Below are positions 9,213 to 17,932 of a DNA stretch of 64,000 bases, piece by piece. The stretch is taken from positions 62,001 through 126,000 of the forward strand of contig CABMPP010000003.1 in assembly GCA_902388495.1 (NCBI GenBank). The letters are read 5' to 3'. A program made the translations under genes and the position numbers. Source of the stretch: an uncultured Bacteroides sp. Its GTDB lineage: Bacteria > Bacteroidota > Bacteroidia > Bacteroidales > Bacteroidaceae. The notes beneath the pieces were generated by a model, which was given only the letters and a program-made list of their open reading frames with translations, was not told where the DNA came from and did not search any database. How positions within the stretch are numbered: the stretch's first letter is position 1; each line of letters begins with the position of its first letter.

Positions 9213-10421
9213 ATGGAATCTAAGCTATTTACTCCCATTACTTTGGGACCATTGACATTGAGAAACCGTACGATTCGTTCTGCTGCTTTTGAAAGTATGT
9301 GCCCGGGCAATGTTCCCTCGGATATGTTGCTCGATTACCATCGTTCGGTAGCTGCGGGTGGTGTGGGGATGACGACTGTTGCCTATGCGGCAGTAACCCA
9401 AAGCGGATTATCTTTCGACCGTCAGCTATGGATGCGCCCCGAGATTATTACGGGGTTGCGGCGTATAACGGATACAGTGCATGCCGAAGGGGCTGCTGCC
9501 GGTATTCAATTGGGGCATTGCGGGAATATGTCTCATAAAAGTATTTGTGGCTGCCTCCCCGTGGGAGCTAGTGGAGGCTTCAACCTTTACTCTCCGACTT
9601 TTGTCCGTGGGCTTCGTGCCGATGAACTTCCGGGGTTGGCTCGTGCTTATGGTCGTTCTGTGAATTTGGCCCGAGAAGCCGGTTTTGATTCGGTGGAAAT
9701 ACATGCAGGGCATGGTTATCTGATCAGCCAGTTTTTGTCTCCTTCAACTAATCATCGCAAGGATGAGTTTGGCGGTTCGTTGGAGAACCGGATGCGGTTT
9801 ATGGATATGGTGATGGAAGAGGTGATGAAGGCTGCCGGTAACGATATGGCTGTTCTTGTGAAGATGAACATGCGTGATGGCTTTCGTGGAGGTATGGAGA
9901 TAGACGAAACGATGCAGGTGGCCAAACGCTTGGAACAATCCGGTGCCCATGCGTTGGTACTGAGTGGTGGCTTTGTCAGTAAGGCTCCGATGTATGTGAT
10001 GCGGGGAAAGATGCCTATTCGTTCCATGACCCATTACATGACTTGCTGGTGGTTGAAGTATGGAGTACGAATGGTTGGCAAATGGATGATCCCCAGTGTA
10101 CCTTTCAAGGAAGCTTATTTTCTGGAAGATGCTTTGAAATTTCGTGCGGAACTGAAAATGCCGCTTGTTTATGTAGGAGGATTAGTTTCGCGTGCCAAGA
10201 TCGATGAAGTGCTGGACAATGGCTTTGAGGCAGTGCAAATGGCGCGTGCTTTGATTAATGAACCGGATTTCGTGAACCGTATGCTTGCTGAGGAGAATGC
10301 CCGTTGTAATTGTACGCACAGTAATTATTGTATTGCGCGGATGTATTCCATAGAAATGGCTTGTCATCAACATTTGCAGGAGGAACTTCCGGCTTGTCTG
10401 AAAAAAGAAATAGAGAAATGA
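9213..10421 (+). CDS. OYE-family FMN enoate reductase, candidate steroid 5-beta-reductase or delta-4 dehydrogenase
   Basis: 402 residues forming only the flavin TIM barrel. The substrate motif EIHAGHGYLISQFLSP gives His164 and His167, and the NHRKDEFGGSLENRMRF block follows. The FAD/NADH domain found in BaiCD and 2,4-dienoyl-CoA reductase is missing. A cysteine group (Cys365, 367, 373, 384) sits where those enzymes hold their 4Fe-4S cluster, but its spacing is not the canonical C-x2-C-x3-C-x11-C. In reported gut Bacteroidota clusters an enzyme of this class interconverts 3-oxo and 3-oxo-delta-4 bile acids. It overlaps the next gene by 4 bases. The precise substrate is inferred from context. 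Confidence 0.85.
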   Translation: MESKLFTPITLGPLTLRNRTIRSAAFESMCPGNVPSDMLLDYHRSVAAGGVGMTTVAYAAVTQSGLSFDRQLWMRPEIITGLRRITDTVHAEGAAAGIQLGHCGNMSHKSICGCLPVGASGGFNLYSPTFVRGLRADELPGLARAYGRSVNLAREAGFDSVEIHAGHGYLISQFLSPSTNHRKDEFGGSLENRMRFMDMVMEEVMKAAGNDMAVLVKMNMRDGFRGGMEIDETMQVAKRLEQSGAHALVLSGGFVSKAPMYVMRGKMPIRSMTHYMTCWWLKYGVRMVGKWMIPSVPFKEAYFLEDALKFRAELKMPLVYVGGLVSRAKIDEVLDNGFEAVQMARALINEPDFVNRMLAEENARCNCTHSNYCIARMYSIEMACHQHLQEELPACLKKEIEK

Positions 10422-11257
10422 AACTTGCTATTATCACCGGTGCCGATGGCGGTATGGGTACAGAAATAACACGGGCTGTGGCAAAAGCAGGATATCAGGT
10501 CATTATGGCTTGTTATCATCCGCAGAAAGCCGAAGGAGTGAAAGAGACGTTGATACATGAAACCGGCAATACATGCATTGAAGTCCTGGAGCTTGATTTA
10601 TCCTCTCTTTCGTCGGTTGCTTCATTTGCTGAAGCCGTTTTGAAACGTGGAGAACCGGTGGAGTTACTGATGAATAACGCCGGCACAATGGAAACAGAAC
10701 GTCGTATGACTGAAGACGGATTGGAGCGGACGGTCAGTGTCAACTATGTTGGACCTTGGCTGCTTACACGTAAACTGTTACCTTTGATGAGGGAGGGTAG
10801 CCGCATTGTAAATATGGTATCTTGTACTTACGCCATCGGGTGTTTGGACTTCCCGGATTTCTTTTTTCGGGGTAGAAAGGGGAGTTTCTGGCGTATTCCG
10901 ATTTATAGTAATACGAAACTGGCATTGACATTGTTTACAATAGATTTGGCTAATCGGTTGAAAAACAATGGAATTGTTGTGAATGCTGCCGATCCCGGAA
11001 TTGTTTCTACCGGCATTATCCGTATGCAGATGTGGTTTGATCCTTTAACGGATATTTTTTTCCGGCCTTTCATCCGCTCTCCACGTAAGGGGGCTGCCAC
11101 AGCTATCAGCTTATTACTGGATGATGATGGAGGAAAACGTACAGGAACTTTAAACGCAAATTGCCGCGTAAAGAACCTCTCAGAAAAATATACTCGGCAT
11201 GTGCAGATGAAAGAACTTTGGGATAAGACGGAGCAAATTGTAGGGAGGTGGTTATAA
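10418..11257 (+). CDS. Short-chain dehydrogenase/reductase, candidate 3-beta-hydroxysteroid dehydrogenase
   Basis: 279 residues from the ATG that overlaps the preceding stop (ATGA). An upstream in-frame start at 10328 lies deep inside the OYE gene and is rejected. Classical SDR features are present: TGADGGMG (7-14) for nucleotide binding, NNAG (86-89), catalytic Ser135, and Tyr163-x3-Lys167. An insertion rich in Phe (CLDFPDFFFRGRKGSFW, 142-158) lies between Ser and Tyr, as in retinol-dehydrogenase-like SDRs. With the two upstream reductases it would reduce the 3-oxo group and yield a 3-hydroxy allo-steroid. A terminator follows directly. Confidence 0.86.
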   Translation: MKLAIITGADGGMGTEITRAVAKAGYQVIMACYHPQKAEGVKETLIHETGNTCIEVLELDLSSLSSVASFAEAVLKRGEPVELLMNNAGTMETERRMTEDGLERTVSVNYVGPWLLTRKLLPLMREGSRIVNMVSCTYAIGCLDFPDFFFRGRKGSFWRIPIYSNTKLALTLFTIDLANRLKNNGIVVNAADPGIVSTGIIRMQMWFDPLTDIFFRPFIRSPRKGAATAISLLLDDDGGKRTGTLNANCRVKNLSEKYTRHVQMKELWDKTEQIVGRWL

Positions 11258-11293
11258 AAGAAATGAGGATATTTGAATATCCTCATTTCTTTT
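11256..11293. terminator. Bidirectional terminator between the SDR gene and pfkA
   Basis: A 17-bp perfect stem (AAAAGAAATGAGGATAT and complement) with a 4-base loop starts inside the SDR stop codon and lies 24 bases from the end of pfkA. A/T tails on both sides fit termination of both convergent genes. Confidence 0.85.
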
Positions 11294-11316
11294 GATAATA
11301 TGCTGATATAAGATTG

Positions 11317-12297
11317 TCAGATAGACAATTCTCTTAATACAGTGACGAGTTCTTTCTTGATCGGTTTGTCATTTTTGATGGCCTTGGTGAAAGGAACATA
11401 AACCACTTCGTCGTGTTCAATGCCAATCATGACGTTGCGCTGTCCCTCCATAATGGCATCAATGGCAGCTGCGCCCAAGCGGCTGGCAAGGATACGGTCG
11501 TGAGCGGTAGGACTCCCGCCGCGTTGCAAATGGCCGAGGATTGTAACACGTACATCATATCCCGGATACTCGTTTTTAACACGTTCTGCGTAATGCATGG
11601 CACCGCCGGTCAATTCGCTCTCAGCTACCAGTACAATACTACTGTTCTTTGATTTCCGGAAACCATTCTTGATGAATTCTTCCAACTGGTCTACTTCTGT
11701 ACTGAATTCCGGAATGATGGCGGCTTCTGCACCGGAAGCAATCGCACCGTTCAAGGCTAAGAACCCTGCGTCACGTCCCATAACTTCAACAAAGAATAAA
11801 CGTTCGTGAGAAGTGGCTGTATCGCGAATTTTATCTACTGCATCCAAAATAGTATTCAAAGCGGTATCATAACCGATGGTTGTATCTGTTCCATAGAGGT
11901 CATTGTCAATAGTTCCCGGCAATCCGATACAAGGCACGTCAAATTCTTGTGCAAAAATGCGTGCACCCGTCAAAGAACCGTCACCACCGATGATGACTAA
12001 GGCATCGATGCCTTCTCTTTTCATGTTTTCGTAAGCTGTCTGACGTCCTTCGGGAGTCGTGAATTCTTTGCAGCGTGCTGTTTTCAGAATCGTACCACCC
12101 AACTGGATGATGTTACTCACATTCTGACTTTTGAATTCTTTGATTTCGCCGGTTACCAAACCTTTGTAACCCCTATATATACCTTTAACCTGAAGTCCGT
12201 TGTAAATAGCTGAGCGTGTCACGGCACGTATAGCCGCGTTCATTCCCGGAGCATCACCTCCCGATGTCAAGATACCAATGCACTTAACTGTTCCCAT
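11317..12297 (-). CDS. pfkA: ATP-dependent 6-phosphofructokinase
   Basis: 326 residues, the usual length of bacterial PfkA. It phosphorylates fructose 6-phosphate to the 1,6-bisphosphate. Residues seen: [10 protein letters not shown] (11-20), GGDGS (104-108) and catalytic PGTIDND (127-133), then MGRDAG and the late [10 protein letters not shown]. Gly in GGDGS in place of Asp marks the ATP-using type, not the pyrophosphate type. It is transcribed alone from a -7 element at 12333-12340. Confidence 0.96.
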   Translation of the reverse strand: MGTVKCIGILTSGGDAPGMNAAIRAVTRSAIYNGLQVKGIYRGYKGLVTGEIKEFKSQNVSNIIQLGGTILKTARCKEFTTPEGRQTAYENMKREGIDALVIIGGDGSLTGARIFAQEFDVPCIGLPGTIDNDLYGTDTTIGYDTALNTILDAVDKIRDTATSHERLFFVEVMGRDAGFLALNGAIASGAEAAIIPEFSTEVDQLEEFIKNGFRKSKNSSIVLVAESELTGGAMHYAERVKNEYPGYDVRVTILGHLQRGGSPTAHDRILASRLGAAAIDAIMEGQRNVMIGIEHDEVVYVPFTKAIKNDKPIKKELVTVLRELSI

Positions 12298-12332
12298 AAC
12301 AATCTTTTTGTTTAGTGTTAATAATCCGGGGG

Positions 12333-12340
12333 CAAAGATA
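12333..12340 (-). promoter_or_regulatory. -7 promoter element of pfkA
   Basis: The minus strand reads TATCTTTG, 35 bases before the ATG. No clear -33 TTTG is seen. Confidence 0.55.
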
Positions 12341-12408
12341 GTAAAAAGCTGAGGGCGTGACTAATAAATTACGTTAATTTGCAGTTCCAAAAGGATGACA
12401 TTTTGTTT

Positions 12409-13272
12409 TTATAGTCTCGTCCGTATCGCTTTGTATATTTCTTCCATTAGCCATTTGGGGGTAGAGGTGGCTCCGCAGACCCCGATAGAATTAGCTCCGG
12501 TAAGTAGGGAATTGTCTATCTCTTCCACATTGTCTATCAGATGTGAATTAGGATTGACTTTTTTACATTCGCTGAACAGCATTTTCCCATTGGAACTTTT
12601 TTTACCGCTTACAAAGAATACCAGGTCGTGCGAGGCTGCAAACTTGCGAATATTAGGAATCCGGTTGGCTACCTGCCGGCAAATTGTGTCGTAGTATTTG
12701 AAAGTAACTTCCGGGGAAATATGCTTCTCTATATATTTCACGATGTCTTGAAATTCATCCAAAGATTTTGTAGTCTGAGAGTAGAGGCGGATATCCTTAC
12801 TGAAATCCAGTTTCTTGGCTTCTTCCAGTTTTTCAATGACAATGGCTTTCCCGGTTGTTTGGCCTACCAAACCTAACACTTCGGCATGTCCGGTTTTTCC
12901 ATAAATAACAATCTGTTTGTTGCCATTGTCTTCCTGGATATATTCTTGCTTGATTTTCTTTTGCAGGCGAAGTACCACCGGACATGTGGCATCAATGATT
13001 TCAATATTATTCCGCTGTGCTATGTCATAAGTCTCGGGCGGTTCTCCGTGAGCGCGCAATAATACTTTGGCATTGTGCAGGTGGTTGAACTCTTCGTGGT
13101 TGATAGTGATGAGCCCCATTGCTTTCAGGCGCTCCACTTCCCGGCTGTTGTGTACAATATCTCCAAGGCAGTATAGTGTGCCTCCCTTCGCCAATTCTTC
13201 TTCAGCTTTATTTATCGCAGTGACTACTCCGAAACAAAAACCGGAACCTTCGTCTATTTCTACTTTTGCCAT
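12409..13272 (-). CDS. ispH: 4-hydroxy-3-methylbut-2-enyl diphosphate reductase
   Basis: Last step of the MEP isoprenoid pathway, giving IPP and DMAPP with a [4Fe-4S] cluster. The 287-residue protein has the cluster cysteines in GSGFCFGV (Cys13), DATCPVV and IGVCGATSTPKW, plus RAHGEPPE and the KTGHAEV histidine motif. It lies downstream of cmk on the same strand, a common pairing in Bacteroidota, separated by 128 bases that hold a nested repeat. The products feed the polyprenyl synthase at 15119. Confidence 0.95.
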   Translation of the reverse strand: MAKVEIDEGSGFCFGVVTAINKAEEELAKGGTLYCLGDIVHNSREVERLKAMGLITINHEEFNHLHNAKVLLRAHGEPPETYDIAQRNNIEIIDATCPVVLRLQKKIKQEYIQEDNGNKQIVIYGKTGHAEVLGLVGQTTGKAIVIEKLEEAKKLDFSKDIRLYSQTTKSLDEFQDIVKYIEKHISPEVTFKYYDTICRQVANRIPNIRKFAASHDLVFFVSGKKSSNGKMLFSECKKVNPNSHLIDNVEEIDNSLLTGANSIGVCGATSTPKWLMEEIYKAIRTRL

Positions 13273-13316
13273 AGTGCAGGTGGTTGATAATTAGGTATAT
13301 GGAGTTATGAAGAAAG

Positions 13317-13396
13317 GGCTACACCTTTCAGGCGTTAGAGCTACACCCTTTTGTACAAAAGGTGTAGCCTTACCGAACAAAGGGTGTAGCCTTTTG
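13317..13396. repeat. Nested inverted repeat with four copies of a GGCTACACCYTTT-like unit
   Basis: Two forward copies (13317-13329 and 13340-13352) and two reverse copies (13355-13371 and 13377-13396) of a roughly 13-base unit lie between cmk and ispH. The central pair forms a tight hairpin. Depending on pairing the transcript can fold in alternative ways. It may be an intergenic repeat element or an attenuator inside the operon. Confidence 0.7.
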
Positions 13397-13400
13397 TCCT

Positions 13401-14090
13401 TTATGCTTTGACGGTCTTGCTGAATTGTTCGGCCAACCATTCTTTTTGTTGGAGAATAGTCATGTGGCTGTTGTCCAGCAATAGAGCGTCGTCGGCTTTT
13501 CGAAGCGGGCTTACTTCCCGGTTTTGGTCAATGTAGTCGCGCTGCTTTACATTTTCCAGTATTTCATCGAAACTTGCTTCTTCTCCTTTTGCTTTTAATT
13601 CGTCATAACGACGTTGGGCCCGTATTTCGGGAGATGCTGTTACGAATATTTTCAGTTCGGCATCCGGGAAAACAGTTGTACCGATATCCCGTCCATCCAT
13701 GACAATGCCTTTGCTCTTGCCCATTTCCTGTTGCTGTGCTACCATGGCGGTACGCACAAAATCCAGTGTGGCAATGGGGCTGACTCGTGAGGATACCTCC
13801 ATTGTACGTATCTTGTTTTCTACATTAACTCCGTTCAGGTAAGTGTCCGGGCGTCCGGTTTCCGGGTTCAGGCGAAATGATATATGGATGTTTTCAATTT
13901 GCGTCTTTAGCTTTCCGGTGTCGATATGGTCACCTTGGAAAATTCCGTTTTCTATGCTGTACAGAGTTACAGCACGATACATAGCGCCGCTATCTATATA
14001 TATATATCCTATTTCGCGGGCAAGATCCTTGGCCATAGTGCTTTTCCCACAAGAGGAAAAACCGTCGATTGCGATTGTTATTTTCTTCAT
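13401..14090 (-). CDS. cmk: Cytidylate kinase
   Basis: Phosphorylates CMP and dCMP. The chosen start gives 229 residues and puts the P-loop GFSSCGKST right after MKKITIAID, the family norm. The longer frame to 14294 adds a non-conserved Cys/Phe-rich leader and crosses the promoter, so it is rejected. Other landmarks are [25 protein letters not shown] and the lid-region RAQRRYDEL. First gene of a likely cmk-ispH transcript. Confidence 0.94.
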   Translation of the reverse strand: MKKITIAIDGFSSCGKSTMAKDLAREIGYIYIDSGAMYRAVTLYSIENGIFQGDHIDTGKLKTQIENIHISFRLNPETGRPDTYLNGVNVENKIRTMEVSSRVSPIATLDFVRTAMVAQQQEMGKSKGIVMDGRDIGTTVFPDAELKIFVTASPEIRAQRRYDELKAKGEEASFDEILENVKQRDYIDQNREVSPLRKADDALLLDNSHMTILQQKEWLAEQFSKTVKA

Positions 14091-14165
14091 GACTTTTATA
14101 CTATTGTTATATGAGGCGTAATGCCTGCAAAAAGTATTTTTTGATCTTTCATCTAAAATTCTTGC

Positions 14166-14173
14166 CAAAGATA
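14166..14173 (-). promoter_or_regulatory. -7 promoter element of cmk
   Basis: The minus strand reads TATCTTTG, 75 bases before the ATG at 14090. It supports the shorter cmk start. Confidence 0.6.
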
Positions 14174-14309
14174 CGGTATTTTTAAAATATCTCATTACAT
14201 TTGCCGCACAAAAGCAGATAGAGGCTTTTAGAAGAATTAAAAAAACAAAAATGCAACGCCTGTTCTGTAAAAAAAAACAGCGAAGTATGAACATTCATCG
14301 GAAAAGTGC

Positions 14310-14317
14310 TATATTTG
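14310..14317 (+). promoter_or_regulatory. -7 promoter element of the tonB gene
   Basis: TATATTTG matches TAnnTTTG and lies 37 bases before the ATG at 14355. Confidence 0.6.
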
Positions 14318-14354
14318 CCCAAAATGAGAAACACTATTAATTATATTATAGATT

Positions 14355-15041
14355 ATGGAAGTTAAAAAATCACCAAAAGCAGACTTGGAGAATAAGAAGT
14401 CGACTTGGCTGCTCGTCGGTTATGTAATCGTGCTCGCTTTCATGTTTGTTGCGTTTGAATGGACTAAACGTGATATCAAGATTGATATGAGCCAAGCACT
14501 TACCGATGTCTTTTTTGAAGAGGAAATTATTCCTATTACGGAACAACCCGAACAAGTTACCCCACCACCCCCTGAGGCTCCTTCAATAGCCGAAACACTG
14601 ACTATTGTGGAAGATGATGCCGACGTTGAGGAAACTGCAATTGTATCTTCTGAAGAATTGAATCAGGCTGTAGAAATTAAATATGTTCCTGTAGCTGTAG
14701 AAGAAGAAGAACCGGAAGAACAGACTATCTTTGAAGTTGTAGAACAAATGCCGGAATTCCCAGATGGAGGTATGGCAGGTTTGATGCAGTATTTGAGCAA
14801 GAATATCAAGTATCCTACCATTGCGCAGGAAAACGGAACTCAAGGCCGTGTTACTGTACAGTTTGTGGTTAACAAGGATGGTAGTATCGTTGATGCAAAA
14901 GTTCTGAGAGGTGTTGACCCGTACTTGGATAAAGAAGCTGTCCGTGTGATTATGGGTATGCCGAAATGGAAACCAGGTATGCAACGCGGTAAACCTGTAC
15001 GCGTTAAGTACACTGTGCCTGTAATGTTTAGATTGCAGTAA
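14355..15041 (+). CDS. tonB: TonB family energy transducer
   Basis: 228 residues. One membrane helix lies at about residues 18-36, followed by an acidic and Pro-containing periplasmic stretch (TPPPPEAPS, EEEEPEEQ). The C-terminal TonB domain starts at about residue 135 and includes YPTIAQENGTQGRVTVQF and the terminal VKYTVPVMF strand. It transmits proton-motive force from ExbB/ExbD to outer-membrane transporters. The matching exbB-exbD operon lies 2.9 kb downstream. It is followed by its own terminator. Bacteroides encode several TonBs, and which receptors this one serves cannot be told. Confidence 0.9.
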   Translation: MEVKKSPKADLENKKSTWLLVGYVIVLAFMFVAFEWTKRDIKIDMSQALTDVFFEEEIIPITEQPEQVTPPPPEAPSIAETLTIVEDDADVEETAIVSSEELNQAVEIKYVPVAVEEEEPEEQTIFEVVEQMPEFPDGGMAGLMQYLSKNIKYPTIAQENGTQGRVTVQFVVNKDGSIVDAKVLRGVDPYLDKEAVRVIMGMPKWKPGMQRGKPVRVKYTVPVMFRLQ

Positions 15042-15060
15042 TAAAATAACTATAAGTGGA

Positions 15061-15087
15061 AGAGGCTGCCGGGATGCAGCCTCTTTT
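15061..15087 (+). terminator. Terminator after tonB
   Basis: A 9-bp stem (AGAGGCTGC and complement) with a 6-base loop is followed by a short T run, 19 bases after the tonB stop. Confidence 0.75.
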
Positions 15088-15118
15088 CATTATCCGCTAT
15101 TCCTAATTCAATTTTACT

Positions 15119-16093
15119 ATGTTTACAGCTTCCGAGCTTTTGGAGAAAATAAATTCTCATGTTGCAGAATTGCAGTTTACTCGTACCCCTCAAGGTTTAT
15201 ATGATCCCGTCACTTATGTATTGTCTATGGGTGGCAAAAGGATTCGTCCGGTATTGATGTTGATGGCTTACAATCTTTATCAGGAAGATGTCAGCCGTAT
15301 ATTTGCTCCTGCAACGGGTATCGAAGTATATCATAACTACACCCTTCTGCATGATGATTTAATGGATCGTGCAGATCGCCGACGAGGCAAAGAGACCGTC
15401 CATAAGGTTTGGAATGATAATACGGCCATCCTTTCGGGGGATGCGATGCTGGTACTGGCTTACCAGTTCATGGCACAATGTCCTGTAGAGCATCTGAAAG
15501 AAGTAATGGATTTGTTTAGTTTGACCGCTTTGGAGATCTGTGAGGGGCAGCAATTAGATATGGAGTTTGAACGTCGTAAAGATGTGAAAGCGGAAGAATA
15601 TCTGGAAATGATTCGTTTGAAAACTTCAGTTCTCTTGGCTGTGAGCTTGAAGATTGGTGCTCTTTTAGGAGGGGCATCTTCTGAAGATGCGGATAGTCTA
15701 TATGATTTCGGTATGAATTTAGGAGTTGCTTTTCAGTTGAAGGATGACTTGTTGGACGTTTATGGAGATGCTGCCGTTTTTGGGAAGAATATCGGTGGTG
15801 ATATCTTGTGCAATAAGAAAACCTATATGTTGATAAAGGCTTTTGAACATGCGGATGATAACCAACTGTCTCAACTGAATGCTTGGGTGGATGCTGATGC
15901 GTTCAATCCAGCAGAAAAAATTGCAGCTGTAACCGATTTGTATAATCAGATTGGTGTCAAGGAACTCTGTGAGAAGAAGATGGCAGAATATTGTGAATGC
16001 GCAATCAAGAACCTTGATGCTGTGAAGGTGGCTGATGAAAAGAAAAAAGAACTGAAAAATCTGATGACTAACCTGATGCACCGGGAAGTGTAG
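15119..16093 (+). CDS. Polyprenyl diphosphate synthase
   Basis: A trans-prenyltransferase of 324 residues that extends allylic diphosphates with IPP. The first Asp-rich motif is DDLMD (79-83) followed by RRRG. The second is DDLLD (209-213) preceded by FQLK. GGKRIRP (38-44) is the IPP-binding loop. Tyr74, five residues before the first Asp motif, affects chain length in this family, but the product cannot be read from sequence. It could make the side chain of menaquinone, fitting menA at 59725, or a shorter product. Confidence 0.9.
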   Translation: MFTASELLEKINSHVAELQFTRTPQGLYDPVTYVLSMGGKRIRPVLMLMAYNLYQEDVSRIFAPATGIEVYHNYTLLHDDLMDRADRRRGKETVHKVWNDNTAILSGDAMLVLAYQFMAQCPVEHLKEVMDLFSLTALEICEGQQLDMEFERRKDVKAEEYLEMIRLKTSVLLAVSLKIGALLGGASSEDADSLYDFGMNLGVAFQLKDDLLDVYGDAAVFGKNIGGDILCNKKTYMLIKAFEHADDNQLSQLNAWVDADAFNPAEKIAAVTDLYNQIGVKELCEKKMAEYCECAIKNLDAVKVADEKKKELKNLMTNLMHREV

Positions 16094-16113
16094 TCATATT
16101 AATCTGAAAAGTA

Positions 16114-16827
16114 ATGCCTTATAGAAGATTGCCAAATACAGATCAAGCGAGACTACGGGCACTGAAAGCAGTGGTCGTAAAAGCGGATATATATAATGTA
16201 TATGATTTGGCTGTATCTTTGAAAACATTGACTGAGGCCCGGAATTTCTTGACCAAGTTTGAGGCTGCACAGGCTTATTATACGGAGTGCTTTGAACGTC
16301 AGGCACAAGCGGGACGTAAACATCAGGCTAATGTGAAGACTGCACGTCTGTATATTTCCCATTTTATCCAAGTATTGAATTTGGCAGTAATACGTTCTGA
16401 GGTACGTAAGGCGCATAAAGAATATTACGGCCTGGACACAGGCAATAACAACGTGCCCGATTTGTCAACAGAAACCGCGTTGGCCGAGTGGGGACGAAAG
16501 ATCATAGATGGAGAAAACAAACGTACTTCTCAAGGAGGGATACCTATTTATAATCCTACAATAGCAAAAGTAAGGGTGCATTATGACATCTTTATGGATA
16601 GTTATGAAAAGCAGAAAAACTTGCAGGCATTGACTGCCCGTAGCTTGGATGCTTTGTCTTCAATGCGTGCGGATGCCGATGAACTGATTCTTGATATCTG
16701 GAATCAGGTTGAAAAGAAATTTGAAAAGGTAATGCCGAATGAAAAGCGTATGGACCTGTGCCGTGATTATGGTCTTGTATATTATTACCGTACCGGCGAA
16801 AAACGTAAAGAACTGATTAAAGAATGA
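16114..16827 (+). CDS. Conserved Bacteroidota protein of unknown function
   Basis: 237 residues, soluble, largely helical and rich in Lys, Arg, Ala and Tyr, with no signal peptide or recognised motif. It starts 20 bases after the polyprenyl synthase and overlaps tatD by 4 bases (ATGA), so it is translated from the same message. The operon position suggests a housekeeping role. I do not recognise the family. Confidence 0.7.
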   Translation: MPYRRLPNTDQARLRALKAVVVKADIYNVYDLAVSLKTLTEARNFLTKFEAAQAYYTECFERQAQAGRKHQANVKTARLYISHFIQVLNLAVIRSEVRKAHKEYYGLDTGNNNVPDLSTETALAEWGRKIIDGENKRTSQGGIPIYNPTIAKVRVHYDIFMDSYEKQKNLQALTARSLDALSSMRADADELILDIWNQVEKKFEKVMPNEKRMDLCRDYGLVYYYRTGEKRKELIKE

Positions 16828-17603
16828 ATTTAGTTGATTCACATTCCCATCTTTTTTTAGAAGAATTTGCAGAAGATTTGCCGCAAGTTATGGACCGTGC
16901 CCGCGAGGCTGGAGTTACCCATATATTTATGCCGAATATAGACAGTACCACTATTGAATCTATGCTTCGGGTATGCCATGAATATAAAGGTTATTGTTAT
17001 CCGATGATAGGACTGCATCCTACTTCTGTGAATGCAGACTATAAAAAGGAATTGGACTTTGTTGCCCGAGAGTTGGCGGCGTCGAGGGAATATGTAGCAG
17101 TAGGTGAAATAGGACTGGACCTGTATTGGGATAAAACCTTCTTAAAAGAGCAGCAAGCCGCTTTGGATAAACAGATTGAATGGGCTTTGGAATATGACCT
17201 GCCGGTAGTACTCCATTGTCGGGAAGCTTTCGACTATATATATAATGTGTTGGAACCCTATAAGAGTACTCCGTTAAAAGGAATTTTCCACAGTTTCACG
17301 GGTACACAGGAAGAAGCTTTCCGCATCATGGAGTTTCCCGGTTTTCTGATTGGGATCAATGGCGTTGTAACTTTTAAGAAGTCTACTTTACCCGAAGTTT
17401 TGAAGAGTATTCCTTTGGAGCGTGTTGTTCTGGAGACCGATTCACCCTATCTCACTCCGGTACCTAACCGGGGAAAGCGAAACGAAAGCGCATACGTGAA
17501 ATATACTTCGGTGAAAGTAGCTGAAATATATCAGAAGTCTCTTGAGCAGGTGTCGGAGGTGACTTCCGAAAACGCATTAAAAGTGTTCGGAATGCTCAAA
17601 TAA
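16824..17603 (+). CDS. tatD: TatD family metal-dependent hydrolase
   Basis: 259 residues of a TIM-barrel metallohydrolase; members act as 3'-5' exonucleases or deoxyribonucleases. Metal ligands are visible: His7 and His9 in DSHSHLF, Glu in VGEIGLDLYWD, His in VVLHCREA, His in GIFHSFTG and Asp in ETDSPYLTP. Length is normal. Translationally coupled to the unknown gene upstream. The substrate in Bacteroides is not known. Confidence 0.92.
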   Translation: MNLVDSHSHLFLEEFAEDLPQVMDRAREAGVTHIFMPNIDSTTIESMLRVCHEYKGYCYPMIGLHPTSVNADYKKELDFVARELAASREYVAVGEIGLDLYWDKTFLKEQQAALDKQIEWALEYDLPVVLHCREAFDYIYNVLEPYKSTPLKGIFHSFTGTQEEAFRIMEFPGFLIGINGVVTFKKSTLPEVLKSIPLERVVLETDSPYLTPVPNRGKRNESAYVKYTSVKVAEIYQKSLEQVSEVTSENALKVFGMLK

Positions 17604-17765
17604 CCTCCTAAAGATTTTAAAGTTTATTAATTTTGAGATTTTATTTAATATAAAAAGGGGAGAATGAAGCGGAACAACAAAAAAAAGAATACATTTGTAG
17701 CTGAAAACGCTTGTGGTTCGCATTTTTTTTGTAATTTGCAGCCGATTTCGGAGGAGGCGTCTATT

Positions 17766-17853
17766 GGAGAGATGCTCGAGTGGTTGAAGAGGCACGCCTG
17801 GAAAGCGTGTATACTCCTAAAGGGTATCCGGGGTTCGAATCCCCGTCTCTCCG
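17766..17853 (+). tRNA. tRNA-Ser (anticodon GGA)
   Basis: 88 bases with a perfect 7-bp acceptor stem (GGAGAGA with TCTCTCC) and a G discriminator. The anticodon stem CACGC/GCGTG holds loop CTGGAAA with anticodon GGA at 17800-17802. It has a long variable arm typical of serine tRNAs and a GGTTCGAATCC T arm. CCA is not encoded. The nearby sequence TTGTGG (17711) with GTAATTTG (17731) may be its promoter. Confidence 0.96.
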
Positions 17854-17932
17854 CGGGACAGTGAAATGGAGATAAAAACAACAAATATATAATAAATAAT
17901 TTAATTAATTAATCTTAAAAATTAGACACACA

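Noticed and set aside
10328-10417. N-terminal 30-residue extension of the SDR
   Set aside because: It lies inside the OYE gene; the ATG at 10418 places the nucleotide-binding motif at the usual position.
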